64,000 bases of DNA, taken from NCBI GenBank assembly GCA_024349245.1, contig JALDNG010000008.1, positions 2,801,501-2,865,500 on the forward strand. The letters run 5' to 3'. The position numbers and the translations under genes are program-made. This document shows positions 1-13,484 of the stretch, in pieces. The stretch's first letter is position 1, and the number at the start of each line of letters is the position of its first letter. The notes beneath the pieces are model-generated. The model saw nothing but the letters and a program-made list of their open reading frames with translations. It was not told the DNA's origin and did not search any database. This DNA is from Neodontobutis hainanensis. Lineage: Eukaryota; Chordata; Actinopteri; Gobiiformes; Odontobutidae.

Positions 1-2096
1 TCACTTTGGTGTGGATTTACAATACTATAAATAACTATAACACTTGCTTATTAAAGCTGCAGTAAACAAAACGTCTTCACTTTCTTTTATGTTTTGGGCA
101 TTTTTTCTGTATAAGAATAAATACTTTCCTTTAGTAAAATATAAGAAACAAAAAATGTCACCAATTATTCTTAGAACAAAATGCTATTAGGTTAACATTT
201 ATCCTCAGTTTAGTGTTGTGTTACTTTAAACCACCCAAAATAAAAGCTGTAAGAAAAAAAAAAAAAGATCACCACTGCACAATATGACGTTAGTGTCCAG
301 CAGCAGGAAGCCCACCGCGAATGCCAGGTTTATCTCACACACAGCACCACCCTGCATGCCACTTCCTGTCACCAGTGAATGAAATCTGTTGCCAACCTCT
401 GGCCAGACACTAATTGATCACAGAGCCAGGAAGAGATGGAAAGCAGCCTGCAGAGTATAAGCCCTGCTGTGCTGCTGCCATTGCTTAACATCCAGGCCTG
501 TTTGCAACCCCATTAACAACCAACCGTGTTTAACGAAGCTGCAGTCACCACATTTATTTTGAATGATGAAAAACACACATCCTTTTCCTCTTGTATGTCC
601 TGTGTTAGACAAAAACTCACTTTGGCAGCACGAGGAAAGTGAGCATCCTCTCCTGTCGTACAAATGCGCACATGAGACGGAGATGTATTTATATTTTTTC
701 CACACAGGAAGCAATAAAAAAGTGTGTAACAAATCACAAATGTACACAACACCAGGCTAACCATCATGTTTTAACAAAGAGCCATAAAGCAAAGACATTT
801 ACTATTTGGACATAAGTATGGATGAAATAACATACTTTTTCAGAGATATTATTAATGTTTGTGTTGTATTGCTTCCAGTTGTTTAGTAATAAAAACATTT
901 GCTTTCTATTCATGTGTCTTTGCCACAAAATCTGTGAGGCAGATGGCCCCAGAAGCCACGGTCCATTTAAATTCTATCAGTTTTAGCTTAGAGTAGATTG
1001 TTCTCAGTTGTTTATAAGAAACCAGACGTTTGATAAATTTACAACATAAATATCAGAGTATTTTTCCACTCACCTGGTTTGATCAGCAGATTAAAACGAG
1101 TAGGCCAATTCTTATAAATTCAGAAAGAAATGCTGATAAAAAAGTCAGTCAAACTACAGCAGCACATAACCAAATAAGGACACTGGAGACGGAGGAAAGC
1201 TGATTGGAAGCACCTGAGTCTGAGTGCAGAAAACAGGTTGTCAGAGAGCCACAGTCCAGAGAGCCAAGCACTAGACCTCACATCCTACACGTGCATCAGT
1301 CATCAGTACTACTATACTATTAGGTAATAAATAAACGTCAGCTTTCCTTTAGCATGCATTACTCCTTACGCAGAAATATGACTTTTTGTGGATATGCAGA
1401 TCTCTCTTGTTAAGTAGATAATATTGTTAGTTAGAAATAAGCACCATATTTGGGAAAATGCAGAGAAGACAAATGCTATAGCTAGTGATGCTAATAGTGA
1501 ACTTCCTTAAGCATTATTGGAAAACAGATTTAACATTTTTACTGAGTGACATGGTATTGGTTGGGTCGGTACAACATGGTTATATATGTCAGTGGTACCA
1601 TACAAGTGCACAAGTTCTGTATGACATAAATCCTATTTAAACTTTCCAAATTAGCATTATGGAACCTTCTTGAGTCCAAAAAGTGGAGGAAATGCACAAA
1701 AAGAGTTGTAAGAATAAAAGGGTTGTTTAATATGAAGTTCTATTGTATCAAACTCAAATCAAATTATTCTAACAAATTAAAGTAGGGTTTAAAAGTTTCC
1801 ATTTTAGTACGCTTAAAGCAACCAGACAACTATATGTCATAAAGAAGAATCACCCCAGTCACCATATTGAGTCCAGCTGTAACAATTTAAAAAATATATT
1901 TTATTATTATTATATATAACTATACATTATGTCATTGTTTAAAATATTCATGTAAATCTATCAACACAAAATCCACTGGTGCTAAAAAAGGATCATACTG
2001 TATGTTTATAGTTCCTTCTCCTTTACAACAAATGGAGGCTACGTTTTCTGGCTTTTGAACATGACTTTTAGTGGTAGAGGAACCTGAAGCAGACAC

Positions 2097-2205
2097 GGAG
2101 AACATCATGCTAACTCCACACAGAAAGCCCCTGCCCTGGATGGAAATCAAACCCAGGACCTTCTTGATGTTGGAGTGCTAACCACTCTGCTACAGTGGCT
2201 TCAAG
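2097..2205 (+). repeat. Dispersed fish repeat fragment
   Basis: It contains actccacacagaaagcccct, aaacccaggaccttcttg and gtgctaaccactctgc, a signature found many times in teleost genomes. Related fragments here are at 6000-6115, 15424-15515 and, in the opposite orientation, 31488-31565. The parent element type is not certain. Confidence 0.6.
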
Positions 2206-5060
2206 GGGCGGGTTTTCACATCTGTCAATCAAAATGAGGAAGATGATTGGTGCTTAGGTCACTGTGTGTGCCGTGGTCCTGCTTGGGCTGTAAAAAATAA
2301 ACCCCCAGACATGTTGGTTGCATCAAAACTCGAAATACTATGTTCTCGAACCTTCCACAAAATATAATAACATTTCAAATATGCATCTTATGTTAAAATA
2401 TTTAGTGAATGTTTAACAACACATTGAAAAGCCTACATGACTGGAGGGGCTTAACCCACCTAGCCCATTGATACCAGCTGCCCCTGCATTTAAAAAATAA
2501 ACACATAATGTCTACAGTTTGAAATATATGCATTAGGCCATGATTTTGGTGTATTTAATTTTTAATGTATTTAAGTATTTATAAAATATATTTTCTGTTT
2601 ATTTGTAGCATGAGGATTACTATATACTGTACTGTACCAGTCAATGGAGTCGTCCATTTTGAAAAGATTTTACCCATGTTCTCAATTTTAAGTAGCTAAT
2701 AGAGAATGTGCTTCTCTTCCAGATTTTGCCTAACGCTCCTTTAAACAGTTGTGTGTGATAGGCTACATATTATGGTTCAGGAACACATTGTAATAAGAGC
2801 ACAATGTGAAAAAGCTTAGTGCAAAGTCTGTGTAAAGTTTTTAAATCCCATGACGACAACCTTGTTCCATTCTGCTGCTGATTTGTTCCAGTGCTCATAA
2901 ACCCTGCTCTATCTCTCAGAGGAGCTAACTAATGCCTTTAATGTGGAGAATGAGTGTTATGTCACTCTGCACACACACCGCCGGCCATTGCCACGCTGCA
3001 GTACAGTCAGCATCACATCACAAAGCCCACTGCTCCATCACTGCTCCATGGCTTGGCACAAAAACAGCAGTCGAAGCATAAACACCACATTAGTCTCTTT
3101 AGTCTCCCAGTGTCTTACAAAACTACAGCCCCCAGGAACATGTTTATGAAAGAGTTGATGTCAAAGAGGGACACAGAGAATGTCAAAACAGATGCTTTAT
3201 TCTTGTAGCCCTGATTCCAGCACCTGATCATTTGTTGCATGTAAACATTTTAAACCAACAAACTCAGACCTAACTTCTTTACATCTTTGTTTGAATGAGT
3301 TTGTCATATAAAGGTATCTTCCAACATGGACTTGTCAAAATCATGCGGGATAGTGAGAACACCAGCCACAATGAACAGGCCCAGACCCAAAACATAGGGT
3401 AATTCTTATTTTTTTTTTGCACGTTAAGTCAGTTTTTTTTAACTAAGTAACCTTTTCAGAAGAACGAACATGTCTTCTGAAGCAGTAGGGTCATTTTATG
3501 AAGTCTCTGCTAGGGTCCAGTGTAGTAACATATTAACATGACAATATACTGTATATTTTTGGGCAAAAAGTTAAGCAGGGTGGCTTTAACTATAATTAAT
3601 TTTAGTTTAGGGTGTTTTTGAACGGAGCATTTATCACTGTACTTTGCAGCAACCAACAATAGAATAAGATCTCAATCATGATTCAATCAAGATGTAGCTA
3701 GTTAAGTGAGTATTTTACAGCTGACAAAATGCAGAGCTTCTTGGTGTCGGGTCAGATGTGGTTTACTTAACTGCTTTTCAAGTGCACTGGCTGTAACCAA
3801 TCCTAATTCACCGTTCACTCTCACCACTTTGAAACAGAAAAATGATTTATCTGCAGGTCCCTCCATTAAAGCGAGCAGGCCCTCATGCTCACATACAAGA
3901 TCTACAGGTGAAAAAACACTTGATCTAACATGAAAATTAACAGATTCCTCCTCTGCACATTACATTACTTGTATTGGTCACGAGTAAAACTGTTTCTGTG
4001 TGTCCTGGTGACATTATTTTATGTTTGAAGTTTCACATGATGTTTAACCTTTACACTTTAATCACAGACAGCTCAGGACTTGGGGATAAATCTATAGACA
4101 GAACTGTGTTATTTACACCCATAAATGTCTATTAGACTATTCTCCATAGTTATTCCACAGAAATGAATAAAAGAATTGTTTATTCAATAAGTCAGGTGCT
4201 CTCTGTTTTCTCTATAAGCACTACTCGATCTCTCTACAGCACAGTAAAAGCAAAAGTTTATAGCCTATTTTCATGAATCCATTGCCTTTTTTTAACTTTT
4301 TTTGTAAAGGTTAATGGTCTTTCGTAGAATTTTAAGTTAAATATCTCTAGTCTTTTTATGCCTAACAGTCCAGAGGTGGCTTACTTATTAAAATGTGTAC
4401 CATGTGACTGCAGCTCATCCCCAGAGGCCCTCAAGGCCTTTTAGAGCATCTTATCCATTGTTGTTAGATAATATACACTAAATGAGGAACTGTAAACAAC
4501 AATTCTAGATAAATTATGTAGGAAACAGGAATGATATCTAAGCCGTATCTGCCTTGATTGTGAAATAAATGGCCGATTTATTGCCATTGCCGAGATCACA
4601 AATATAGACAAAGTGTTCCTAGTGTCAACATCTGCTGTTGGTTCAGTCGTCTCATCTCTTACTCAAATCGTGACCACTTAAAGCTGTAAAAACCTCACAC
4701 AGTCCAACAGCCTGGAAAAAGACCTTCAAATATTTTTACAATTGCACAATATTCCAAACCTCCCGTTCTCGGAAAATGAATATTATATTAGACAGTATTA
4801 CTCAACACATTAAATGATGAGCATCTTCTTTACAGTCAACTGTTATAATCCTAATGAAGAATTTGTATTTTCATTCCTATCCATCATTTCTGCTTTTTAG
4901 GGAGGGGATATTTTTTATTTATGAGTTTTTAGTGGAAAGTTTGTAGGATTTTTATTATGTCTGACATGTGCCTGGCCACAAATCATAGATCCATATTTCT
5001 GATAAAGGGTTATCTTTTTCTGAGTAAAATAAATTTTCCATGGATAGACTCTAAACCAGT

Positions 5061-5500
5061 GATTATCAACTTGCGGCCCAGGGGGTATGTCTGGCCCCCC
5101 ACTGTGTTCCATCCGGCCCCCCGAACAGGACTCGAAATTAATGGCGTTCTGGGGACGGTCCATGATGCTCGTCAGGACGGCCTTTAGGGCGAAACACACA
5201 CCTCCCTCCTGTCGCTGGAGTCAGTTCAGGAAGTGGATGTGCACAATACAAGCACAATTTGAAACTTTGCACAATGGAAATAGTGATTTAAATTCACTTT
5301 AGCAAAAGGTGTTCACTCGCTCTCCGTCTGTGTCTCACCTGCTGCACAGACCGGTCCTTATCAAGCGGGGCTTAATGAACGACCGCGCAAGAAAAACAAG
5401 TCTATGTCTGAGGCTGAGCTTCACTCTCTCCAAAACGGCCAAAAAGTCACGTAAATGTCACGTCACCGGTGGAGAACAGAGAGAATGTGAGCAGTAATCT
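5061..5500 (+). mobile_element. Possible hAT element 5' fragment (GC-rich island)
   Basis: CCAGTGATTATCAACTTGCG followed by gcccaggggg is the kind of terminal sequence seen in many hAT elements, and the following 430 bp are clearly more GC-rich than the neighbourhood. A short plus frame at 5309-5497 ends in a basic stretch (KTAKKSRKCH). No matching right end could be assigned. Confidence 0.3.
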
Positions 5501-5709
5501 GTGTTTGCAAAGAAACTAAACTGTAAACAGAGGCTGCTGTCCTGAGTCTGAACCATCTCTGAGCCATAAGTTATTATTATTTATTAACACAGTCAGATCA
5601 GTGTTAAACTAAGTGTTCACCTGTTGTAGACCCTTGATAGAGAGATGTAATAATGTTCAGGATCATGTGCTGCCTTCAGTGTCTCTGCTGCAGCCACTGA
5701 GAGTAAAGA

Positions 5710-6362
5710 CTGGGGTCTCCAACTTAAGGCCCATGGATCAAATCCGGTCCTTTGTAAAGTCCATGTTCTGGTCCTCACAATAATTATTACTGTTAATACA
5801 TTTTTGCTATTATTAATAAATAATAGTTAAAAATTAATAACAGATAACAGTTAAAAAAATATGATTTTTTTTAAATAAAGTTATACTGTTTCAAGGAAAC
5901 ACATGAGACCGGCGTTTATTATTGGGTTTAATCTAAAGGTGGTTTTAAATTTAAATAAAAAATTTAAATCTCAGGACACTTTACAGTTGATCTAGACATG
6001 CATGTGTTTGGACGGTATGAGGATGCTGGAGTACCTGGAGAGACCTGGAATTTAATCTTTCAACCTTCTTGCTTTAAGACAGAAGCGCTAACCACTCTGC
6101 CGTGTGCACCCCTTAGAACTAATTATTGAACACAAAATAATAAACCAGCTCTAAATCATTTAGAGTCTTTATATATTTATACAGTTTATTAAAAAAAACA
6201 ATCCAAATAGTCTGGAGCCCTACATTATCAAAAACAGTTTTCAGTCAAAAAAGAAAAACAAGAAAAGATATTTAACAATAAAGTTTAATAATAAAAAAAT
6301 AAAAAAGGTGATCATTTCAAGAAACACGCTGACCCTTGAGCAAATTTAGTTGATGACCCCTG
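5710..6362. mobile_element. Possible hAT-like element with imperfect terminal repeats and a nested repeat
   Basis: The left end CTGGGGTCTCCAACTT and the reverse complement of the right end, CAGGGGTCATCAACT, match at most positions and resemble hAT termini. The sequence after the left end (aaggcccatggatcaaatcc) is the type found just inside such elements. The interior is AT-rich, non-coding, and holds a dispersed repeat fragment at 6000-6115. No target duplication is apparent. Confidence 0.45.
6000..6115 (+). repeat. Dispersed fish repeat fragment
   Basis: Same family as 2097-2205: ggagtacctggagagacc, then cttcttgctttaag and gcgctaaccactctgccgtg. It lies inside the possible hAT-like element 5710-6362, suggesting a nested insertion or an internal part of that element. 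Confidence 0.55.
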
Positions 6363-7448
6363 CTCTGAACTATGAGACTGAATATTTTGAAGTGTTTTTT
6401 TTTTTTTTTTTGCAAAACCCTTAGTTTTTAAACTAAAACACTTTTCACAGTGTTAAAGATGTATTACAAGTCTGCAACATTTTTCTATTAAACTTTTACT
6501 CCCCAGCTTGTAAAAAAGAAAAAAAAATATTATGGTTATGGAAAATTTGACTCACTGTGTGACACAAACATTCAGCACCACCCACAGAGAGCTTCTCCAA
6601 GATTTGTTTTCTGCCGTCAGAGCATTTTCAATCTAAATGGTATCAACAGTTTTATTATATATTTTCACAATGTCTCCATAAAATGTATCAAAAAACAATG
6701 GACAATTCATTGACAAGTTGAATATAATTGTTGAGCATCCTTACTCAGGCAAAGCAAGATCATTTGCGTTTTTTTCTCTTTAACAATAGCACAATTATTC
6801 ACACAATCCCATGCAATAACACTGAAAAATAATGTTTGGAAAACTATTGCAAACCAGTCCTTCTCTATTTTAACAGAGATCTAAGGACGCCTGCTAAAGT
6901 GACTTTGAACCTGAGTTAACACTGATCCTTGCCGGTATTGCCTCAGAAAAGGACCGGTTCCTCACAGAGTATAAAGAGCATGAAACGATTGAAGCTTTGA
7001 GGGATTCGGGGTGAGATTTAAAGAAACACGGAGCAGCCCCAGACCTCCTTTGTCTTTCATTAAACACTTTCATACCCGACACCTTGCGTTGCAACATAGA
7101 GAAAAAGGAAGCTCATGTCCTTCATGTGAATTAAACTGTGCTAACACTTCCACATACAAGAAAACCAAAGCTAACGTGTCAACATGTTGATTGTGACCAC
7201 GCTCATCAATGAACATGCCCCTGGCATTGTTTTATGGCTGAGGCTGTACCATAAATCAGCAGCTCACCGCCTGTTGGTGTTCATAACCGTGTTACGGGCC
7301 CGAGGTGGAGGCAGACGGGACCTGGATAGTGGCACTGTGGCACATGAGAGTCATCACAGTTGCTTTAACAAGAGTAAAACAACCAGAAAACATCCCTCAG
7401 GAATGTCCACAGCTCCCAAAAGGCTCATGTTCTTTAAAGGGATTTGTC

Positions 7449-7778
7449 TGGGGTGACCAGATTTTCAGAGCTCCAAACTGGGACATTTTTTTCCCCCTCA
7501 AACCCACTGATGATAAAAGATGACAAAACAACTGCATTGGAGCAACGTCATAAAGAACAAAAAAAAACATGACCTTTTCAGACCATAATCTAACCTCTTA
7601 GGCCTATTGTAGTTTATAAATGCATTGACAGTGGTTTGCTGCTGTGATTGGTGTTTGTTAAAATGGGGACAATCAGGCCTGATCAAAACTGGGACATTTT
7701 TGTGTTTTTACAGATATTTGGTGGGGCATGGGCCTGGCAGAGTGAAAGTGGGACTTCACCGTTAAATAGGGACGCCTA
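7449..7778 (+). mobile_element. Second copy of the hAT-type miniature element
   Basis: This block shares with 27496-27850 (reverse complement) the left end (GGTGACCA then CTCCAAACTGGGACA), the internal sequences around aaccttttca and ggggacaat, and the right end (gtcccactttca on the other strand). The right terminus is shortened and no matching 8-bp duplication is seen, so it is an older, eroded copy. It carries no open reading frame of note. Confidence 0.7.
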
Positions 7779-10700
7779 GTCAACAAAATGTTATTGCAGT
7801 ATGTTTCCAATATACAGTAAAAGTCTTAAACTACCTCACTTAGAGCATCTATGCACAAGATGAGATGGACTAATATGGAATACATTGTTTTCAGACTCAT
7901 TTAGTTTGTACACAATAGCATTATTCCCTTGCATCAAGACTTAACTAAAAATCAGTTTATTATTAAAATGTATCCTATAGCTGCTGAACAGAAAAAACAA
8001 AGACTTGCTTAATTTGCTGCTCTTGTGTGTTGATTAAAAACGTTAACAAAACAAACAGTTGTTGGTTTCTATATAAACCTCATGTGTTATGAACTACCCT
8101 CAGATTTGAAAACGTTCAATATGATTACACATCTGTGGCTCATTGAAACCCAGCTGCAGTTTCCATATGAACCAAATACAAACCTGACATATGGAGGGGA
8201 AAATGTGATGCAAACTTAATGTTAAATAAATAAATTATAAGCTGAAAAGTGTGGCTGCAAGGTGATGATATGATCTCATAAAAGCCACTCATAGTCCAAG
8301 CTTCAGAGATGCCAAGACTCCAGAGCTCCACCAGCAAAGAGTCGACATAGAATACACGACGCACACTGGGGTACGTATGGTTTGTGTTTGTCCAGATCCA
8401 ATCATTCATTTTTTGAGTCATGGCAAAGAAACCACCTAAACACGAAAGTCCCCATGACTGAAGCCAAGTGTTAATGCAAACCCTTTGAGTCGACGGGAGG
8501 GATAAAAGAAGTAAGCATTGACTGTAGCACAACTGATTCATCATCACGGCTCCAACATCGCTGCACGAGAGGGTTTCACGATATTCAGCAAAGTGTCACT
8601 GAACTGTTGCCAAGTTGTAAAGATGCTGTACATAAAGTGTCTTATCAGCTGTTTTAAATGTAGACTTCCTGGATGACTGAGCCAGTAAAACCTGACACAG
8701 CACAAAACATTGTACTAACACATTATTTAAGGGAAACAATAAGTCTGTGTGTTTGTGAAGGTTCTCTATCATCCAGGTCATTTTGAAGAAAAAGCCTCTG
8801 GACTTTCATCCCTTGTCCAAGGGATGTTTAACAGTGCTATTCACTAAAAGCAAATAAGGCTTTTTTTTTTATCTCTGCGTATTAGAAACGATGTATCTGT
8901 GCACTGCAGCTGCTGTGTGGTTGAAGTCAGGACTGTAAAGCAGTTTGAATTGCATGTGAAAGGCATGGGCAAGACTGAAACGGACTCAAATACAGGGTTA
9001 ATAAATTAAAAACTATATACTATATATAATACTATTATAATACTATTATAATACTATTACTATTATTTATACTATATATAAAACTGAAAAAAGGAACGCA
9101 GCACTTTCATCTTAAACATCGCTTTTTCTGATGAGCTTGGCATTGTTGTTTCTTAATAAAGTTCAGATTTATCCTGGGATTAGAATAAAGCTGTGATGTC
9201 AACGCACAAAGTCACATTCACAGTTTACAACTAAACCGTTAAATAAAACTGAAAGGTCTCTGAAAGGGTATAATTGCACCCCTAAGAAAAAGGGGGACTC
9301 GTGTTTTGCAGGTTTTGTCTGCGCCCCAGGAGAACAGTTAAAGCTTAAACCAATTACACTCATTTCCCAAATCTGCCACAAAGCCATCAGCCCTCATTCC
9401 ACTCAGGTCACTTCACAAACAAAGTGTGAGAACGACAGTCGGAGCCCACATTCACTGTTAGCTTTTTTCACAAATACTGCAGCTGTGTGAGAGGCTAGAG
9501 GTCAATGTCCAATAACAAACATTATGAATTACATGCATTTGAGCTCAAACCAGATGTTACAAGTGCTTAAAAACATAAACCCACATTACCAGGAAAATTT
9601 GTTTTGCTTTAGTGGCCAAAACTTCCTATATGGGTTTGAAAAGACACCCTTTGTTTTAAGTCACTGCAGGACTATGAACATGATGTGTTGTAGCATCTCA
9701 GAATCAGTCTTATCTTGGACTTGGCTCAGCCTCAGTCTCTAAAAGCCATGACCACTCATATCAGCGTCATGACTCGGCTTTAAATAATGCACCATTTGAG
9801 CTCAAGTTTAATTAATGTATTAGTCTAACACTAATGTACTAGCTCTGCTTGAGCCCCAGAAGAGTGACTATATGCAGTGGTAATATTTTTCTAATCTCTA
9901 CAAACTGGCGCAACGTGAGAGCACATTCTCTTGCCGTGTAACCCCATAAAACGCTGCAGGAAATAAGAGGCTGGATTTAGTTAACATACCTTTGTGTACT
10001 TAAGAAGAGGGTTAGGATTACATATCACAGTGTGGTGTCATTCTTAGACACACATACAGTCCACCTGCTTTTACCAGAGCCGTAGTGTCGGCTGCGTCTT
10101 TGGTTTTTATTCATGCATCTCATAAAACCTCACCGTTATTGCTCATTTGCCATTTACTGTTATAAGCTATTCTGTTGGGGCTGTCCTTTAAGGTGTCCTG
10201 TTTTCTCAAAAGGTTTGTTTTATCTCACATTTAGATTTTTATCAAAGTTTTGCAGCTTCAGTTCTTTCCTGCCATGTTCAAACAAAGACTCCTACTGCCC
10301 ACTTCATCTGAGGCTTACACAGGTTACTATTAAAATAACATGCCTTGTCACTTTTCACACATCTTCTGAGGTGTACCCTGTAACTAAGCCATGTACGAAA
10401 GTATCCTCCAAGGAGAAAAAGACTTTGCAAGCATGTTGCATAATGTTGGGGGATTGTAAGAGGCACCTATCAATGGGACCATTTCACAGGTAAAAAACAG
10501 AATTCACACTGACGTGCTTCATTTTATTGCTCGGAGACAGACAGAAACACCGCTCATGCATGTAGGCTGATTCTAGAGATACCGCTGTGGTATTATCAGC
10601 TGCTTAACGTGTGTGTGACCCTTGTGTCGGCAGGTTATCCATAACATAGTGAGAGACGTAAGAGACACACAACAGACAGCTTTGGCTAAATGTATAAAAC

Positions 10701-12854
10701 ACAAGTATTTGCTTACAGCTCCAACAAATATTGAAAAATACCAATCTTTTTATAACAAATGCCTTCAGATTTGTTTTACTGTATAACCTTAATTCTGTTA
10801 AAAGTTACATATACTGTATCTATAATGTATAAAAAATTTACCACTAAAACACTAACCTACTACCTACCACTAACCGACTTAAAAATCCTCCATATGACTA
10901 CTGTAGAGCTAAAATAAGGCTTTCCTATTGACTTTCTATTGTTTGAAACCTCATGAAAGGGCCATAATCTATTCAATTTGGTCCTGATTTAAAAAGTCTG
11001 TTTGATTATACATTTATTTAAACCTAATTTAATCAGAAATATATCACTTCCCCCTTTGAATTATGATATGCCAGACAGTTGTGGCGCTCTGGGCTCTGGT
11101 CATTGGATCTACTTAGTGTCAGCCACTAACGACAGCCTGCAGTAAATGCACCAGGTTAAAAAAAAAAGAGTGTAATCTGTAAATATTTTTACCAAGCTTG
11201 CAGCAACTAACTATTTTGAGCATCCTGACATAGTAATTTGTGGTAAAGCACATTTTAAACACAGCCAGAGAGAAGACATACCAAACACAGCACCTTGACC
11301 CTAGAGAGGCAGGCCTTTGACCAAGATATTGAGCTGCAGGGTTTCTGTGTACTCACTAACCCCACAACAACCAGCAATAAGATACTTTAATTGCAGAAGG
11401 CAACAGGGTAAAGAGCACTGTCCTGCTTGTTGGTGGTATGGTAATTTGGGCTTAAAGTGACTGATAGTGCAAGTCAGTTTCCAGTGACTTCATATTTTAT
11501 TATAGAAACAGCATGGCTTTACTTTTATAATCATTGTAAGATTCCTCTGTCAGTCGACGCACTTCTCTGTCCACAGTGACGTTGTTTCTTCTCCTGACCT
11601 GAACCGCAGCAGTCGAATAAAACAGGGCTTAGGCGGAGACCTGTAGGAGTGGAGAGGGGAGGACTGCATTTGTTGGATGGAACCATATTGCGTCTGAAAT
11701 ATGTTGTCGCTCATGTGAGTGTTTTTCCAGTCGGGGTAAATGGAAGTGGAGCAGTGAGGCGGGAGAAAAGAGAGTTCCTCAAAGGCCTCACAGAACATCT
11801 GCAGCGTGCAACCGAGGACACAAACCAGACCCACGTCAAAAGTGAAGGTCCAAGGAAGAGAAACCACGAAACAGTTCTGCAGTTCGATTGGCTCACCAAA
11901 GATAAACGCATGGCTGGTTGTGGCCTAGACCCATTTCGAAATAAAATACCAAAATACTCTATGTCCATGACTAAGGCTATTTCCACACACAAAATAGCCA
12001 CATGAGACAACTACAAATGCTCTCAGCTTGTACTACAGCGCAACAAGTAAGGACAGACTTTGAGGTTTAAATTGTACTCTCATAGTTTGTCCTAAAACTC
12101 AGTACTGCAGACACCATTACATTTTATGTTGTTACCACAGAGTGTGTGCCAATTGAGCTGACCTAAAACACCATTTGCATGTGCATTAAAAGTGGTTTGA
12201 AGTACACTACCAGCGATCTCCACATCTGTGAGTGTGCACAAATGCTCTTGTGGATAATCATCATCAAGTTGTGGAAACTCTGGGGTTTCCCTTAAAACAT
12301 ACTGTCCTGATTCAGCAGCTGTTCATTCCTGCCTCGGTGCTGTGATTTTGTGCTTTAAAGTTGCGTTTTCACAGTGGTCAGTGAGCAGAGAGCTGCCTCT
12401 GCCTGGCGCTCCTCACTACATTAGACAGCTGTGATTAGAAAACACATTCATCTTATTAATTAATGTCAGCAGCGGTATTGTGATTTATCTCTTCCGTGAT
12501 GTGCTGTAGATCCCAGGGAGATTCTTGCACAGAATGTTCCCTCAGCCCAAGCATACACACCTGCTTTAATTGCATTTGTTCAATACACCAAACTTCTTTC
12601 AATCGAAAAACTTCTTCTCTTAAAGCCCGAAGGTGCAGTGAGTCCATAACAGCAACATCTGTTCTGATCACGGGTCAAACTCAGCCGTCTCCGAGGCAGT
12701 ATCAGTGATAATATACAACACTATCATTTACAGTACATTAACAGCTGTGCATCGTCTCAGATAGTTTGGATTCCAGGACATCAGCAACAGTGTGTAAACT
12801 ACTTGTTCCCAGACTGCGACTCACATCAAATACAGTGAATCAGGAAGGTTTTTA

Positions 12855-13480
12855 CAGCGCTTCACTTTTTCCACATTTTCTTATTTTACAGTCTTTTTCC
12901 AAAAATAATTTCATTCATGATTTGCCTCAAATGATGAATATATTTGAAGAGCCTTTTCCATGACACTCAAAATTGAGCTCAGGTACTGCTTCACTGCTCA
13001 TCCTTGAGATCCTTCTGCAACTTGGTTGGTCAATTGGACATGTTTTGGAAAGGCACACACCTGTTTATATAGGCTCCCACAGTTAAAAGTGTCAGTCAGA
13101 GACAAACCAAGCTGTAAGACCTCCAACACAAGATCTGGGAAAAGATCTATGCTCCTCACCTGGACAATACCGTCCCTACAGTGAAGCATCAGTAACTGAA
13201 CGTCTCTGAGTTCAGAATGAGAGATCTGAAAATGTTTGTGCATTGATGTTCATCCAACCTGATGGAGCTCGAGAGGCTCTGCAAAGAACAATGGGAAACT
13301 GCCCAAAAAGAGGTGTGCCAAGCTTGTAGCATTATACTCAAAAACACAAATTTGCAAAGATTTCAAACAACCTTCTTTACCATTGTTATAATGGGGTGTT
13401 TGTAGAATTTTGAGGCAAATAATGAATTTAATCCATTTTTAAATAAGGCTGTAACAACATGTGGAAAAAGTGAAGCGCTG
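12855..13480 (+). mobile_element. Internally deleted Tc1/mariner element with TA target duplication
   Basis: The ends are inverted repeats beginning CAGCGCTTCACTTTTTCCAC, with the reverse complement at 13480, directly flanked by TA on both sides (12853-12854 and 13481-13482), the Tc1/mariner target duplication. The 626-bp interior keeps recognisable pieces of a fish Tc1 transposon: a 5' leader (ggacatgttttggaaaggca), a fragment of the transposase middle (accgtccctacagtgaagca) and its end (gtgtgccaagcttgtagc), with most of the transposase lost. It cannot move by itself. Confidence 0.85.
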
Positions 13481-13484
13481 TAAA

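Larger units (their letters stand above)
1..12854. other. Intergenic region, no supported gene
   Basis: AT-rich, with no coding exon pattern I can recognise. It holds the repeats listed separately at 2097, 5061, 5710, 6000 and 7449, homopolymer runs, and an AT microsatellite-like patch near 9011-9080. Open frames over 100 codons at 8140-8547 and 11550-12010 match nothing familiar. Confidence 0.6.

Noticed and set aside
1074..1185. Minus-strand exon-like segment with acceptor (ctttcctccgtctccag) and donor (AACCAG/gtgagt)
   Set aside because: Splice-like ends are good, but all frames contain stops and nothing nearby is recognised; left out as a feature although a non-coding exon is possible.
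7835..7850. let-7-like match (ctacctca)
   Set aside because: Only the seed complement matches; no hairpin or further similarity.
11550..12010. Overlapping open frames of about 100 codons on both strands
   Set aside because: No family resemblance, no clear splice-site pair, and both strands open together, which points to chance.
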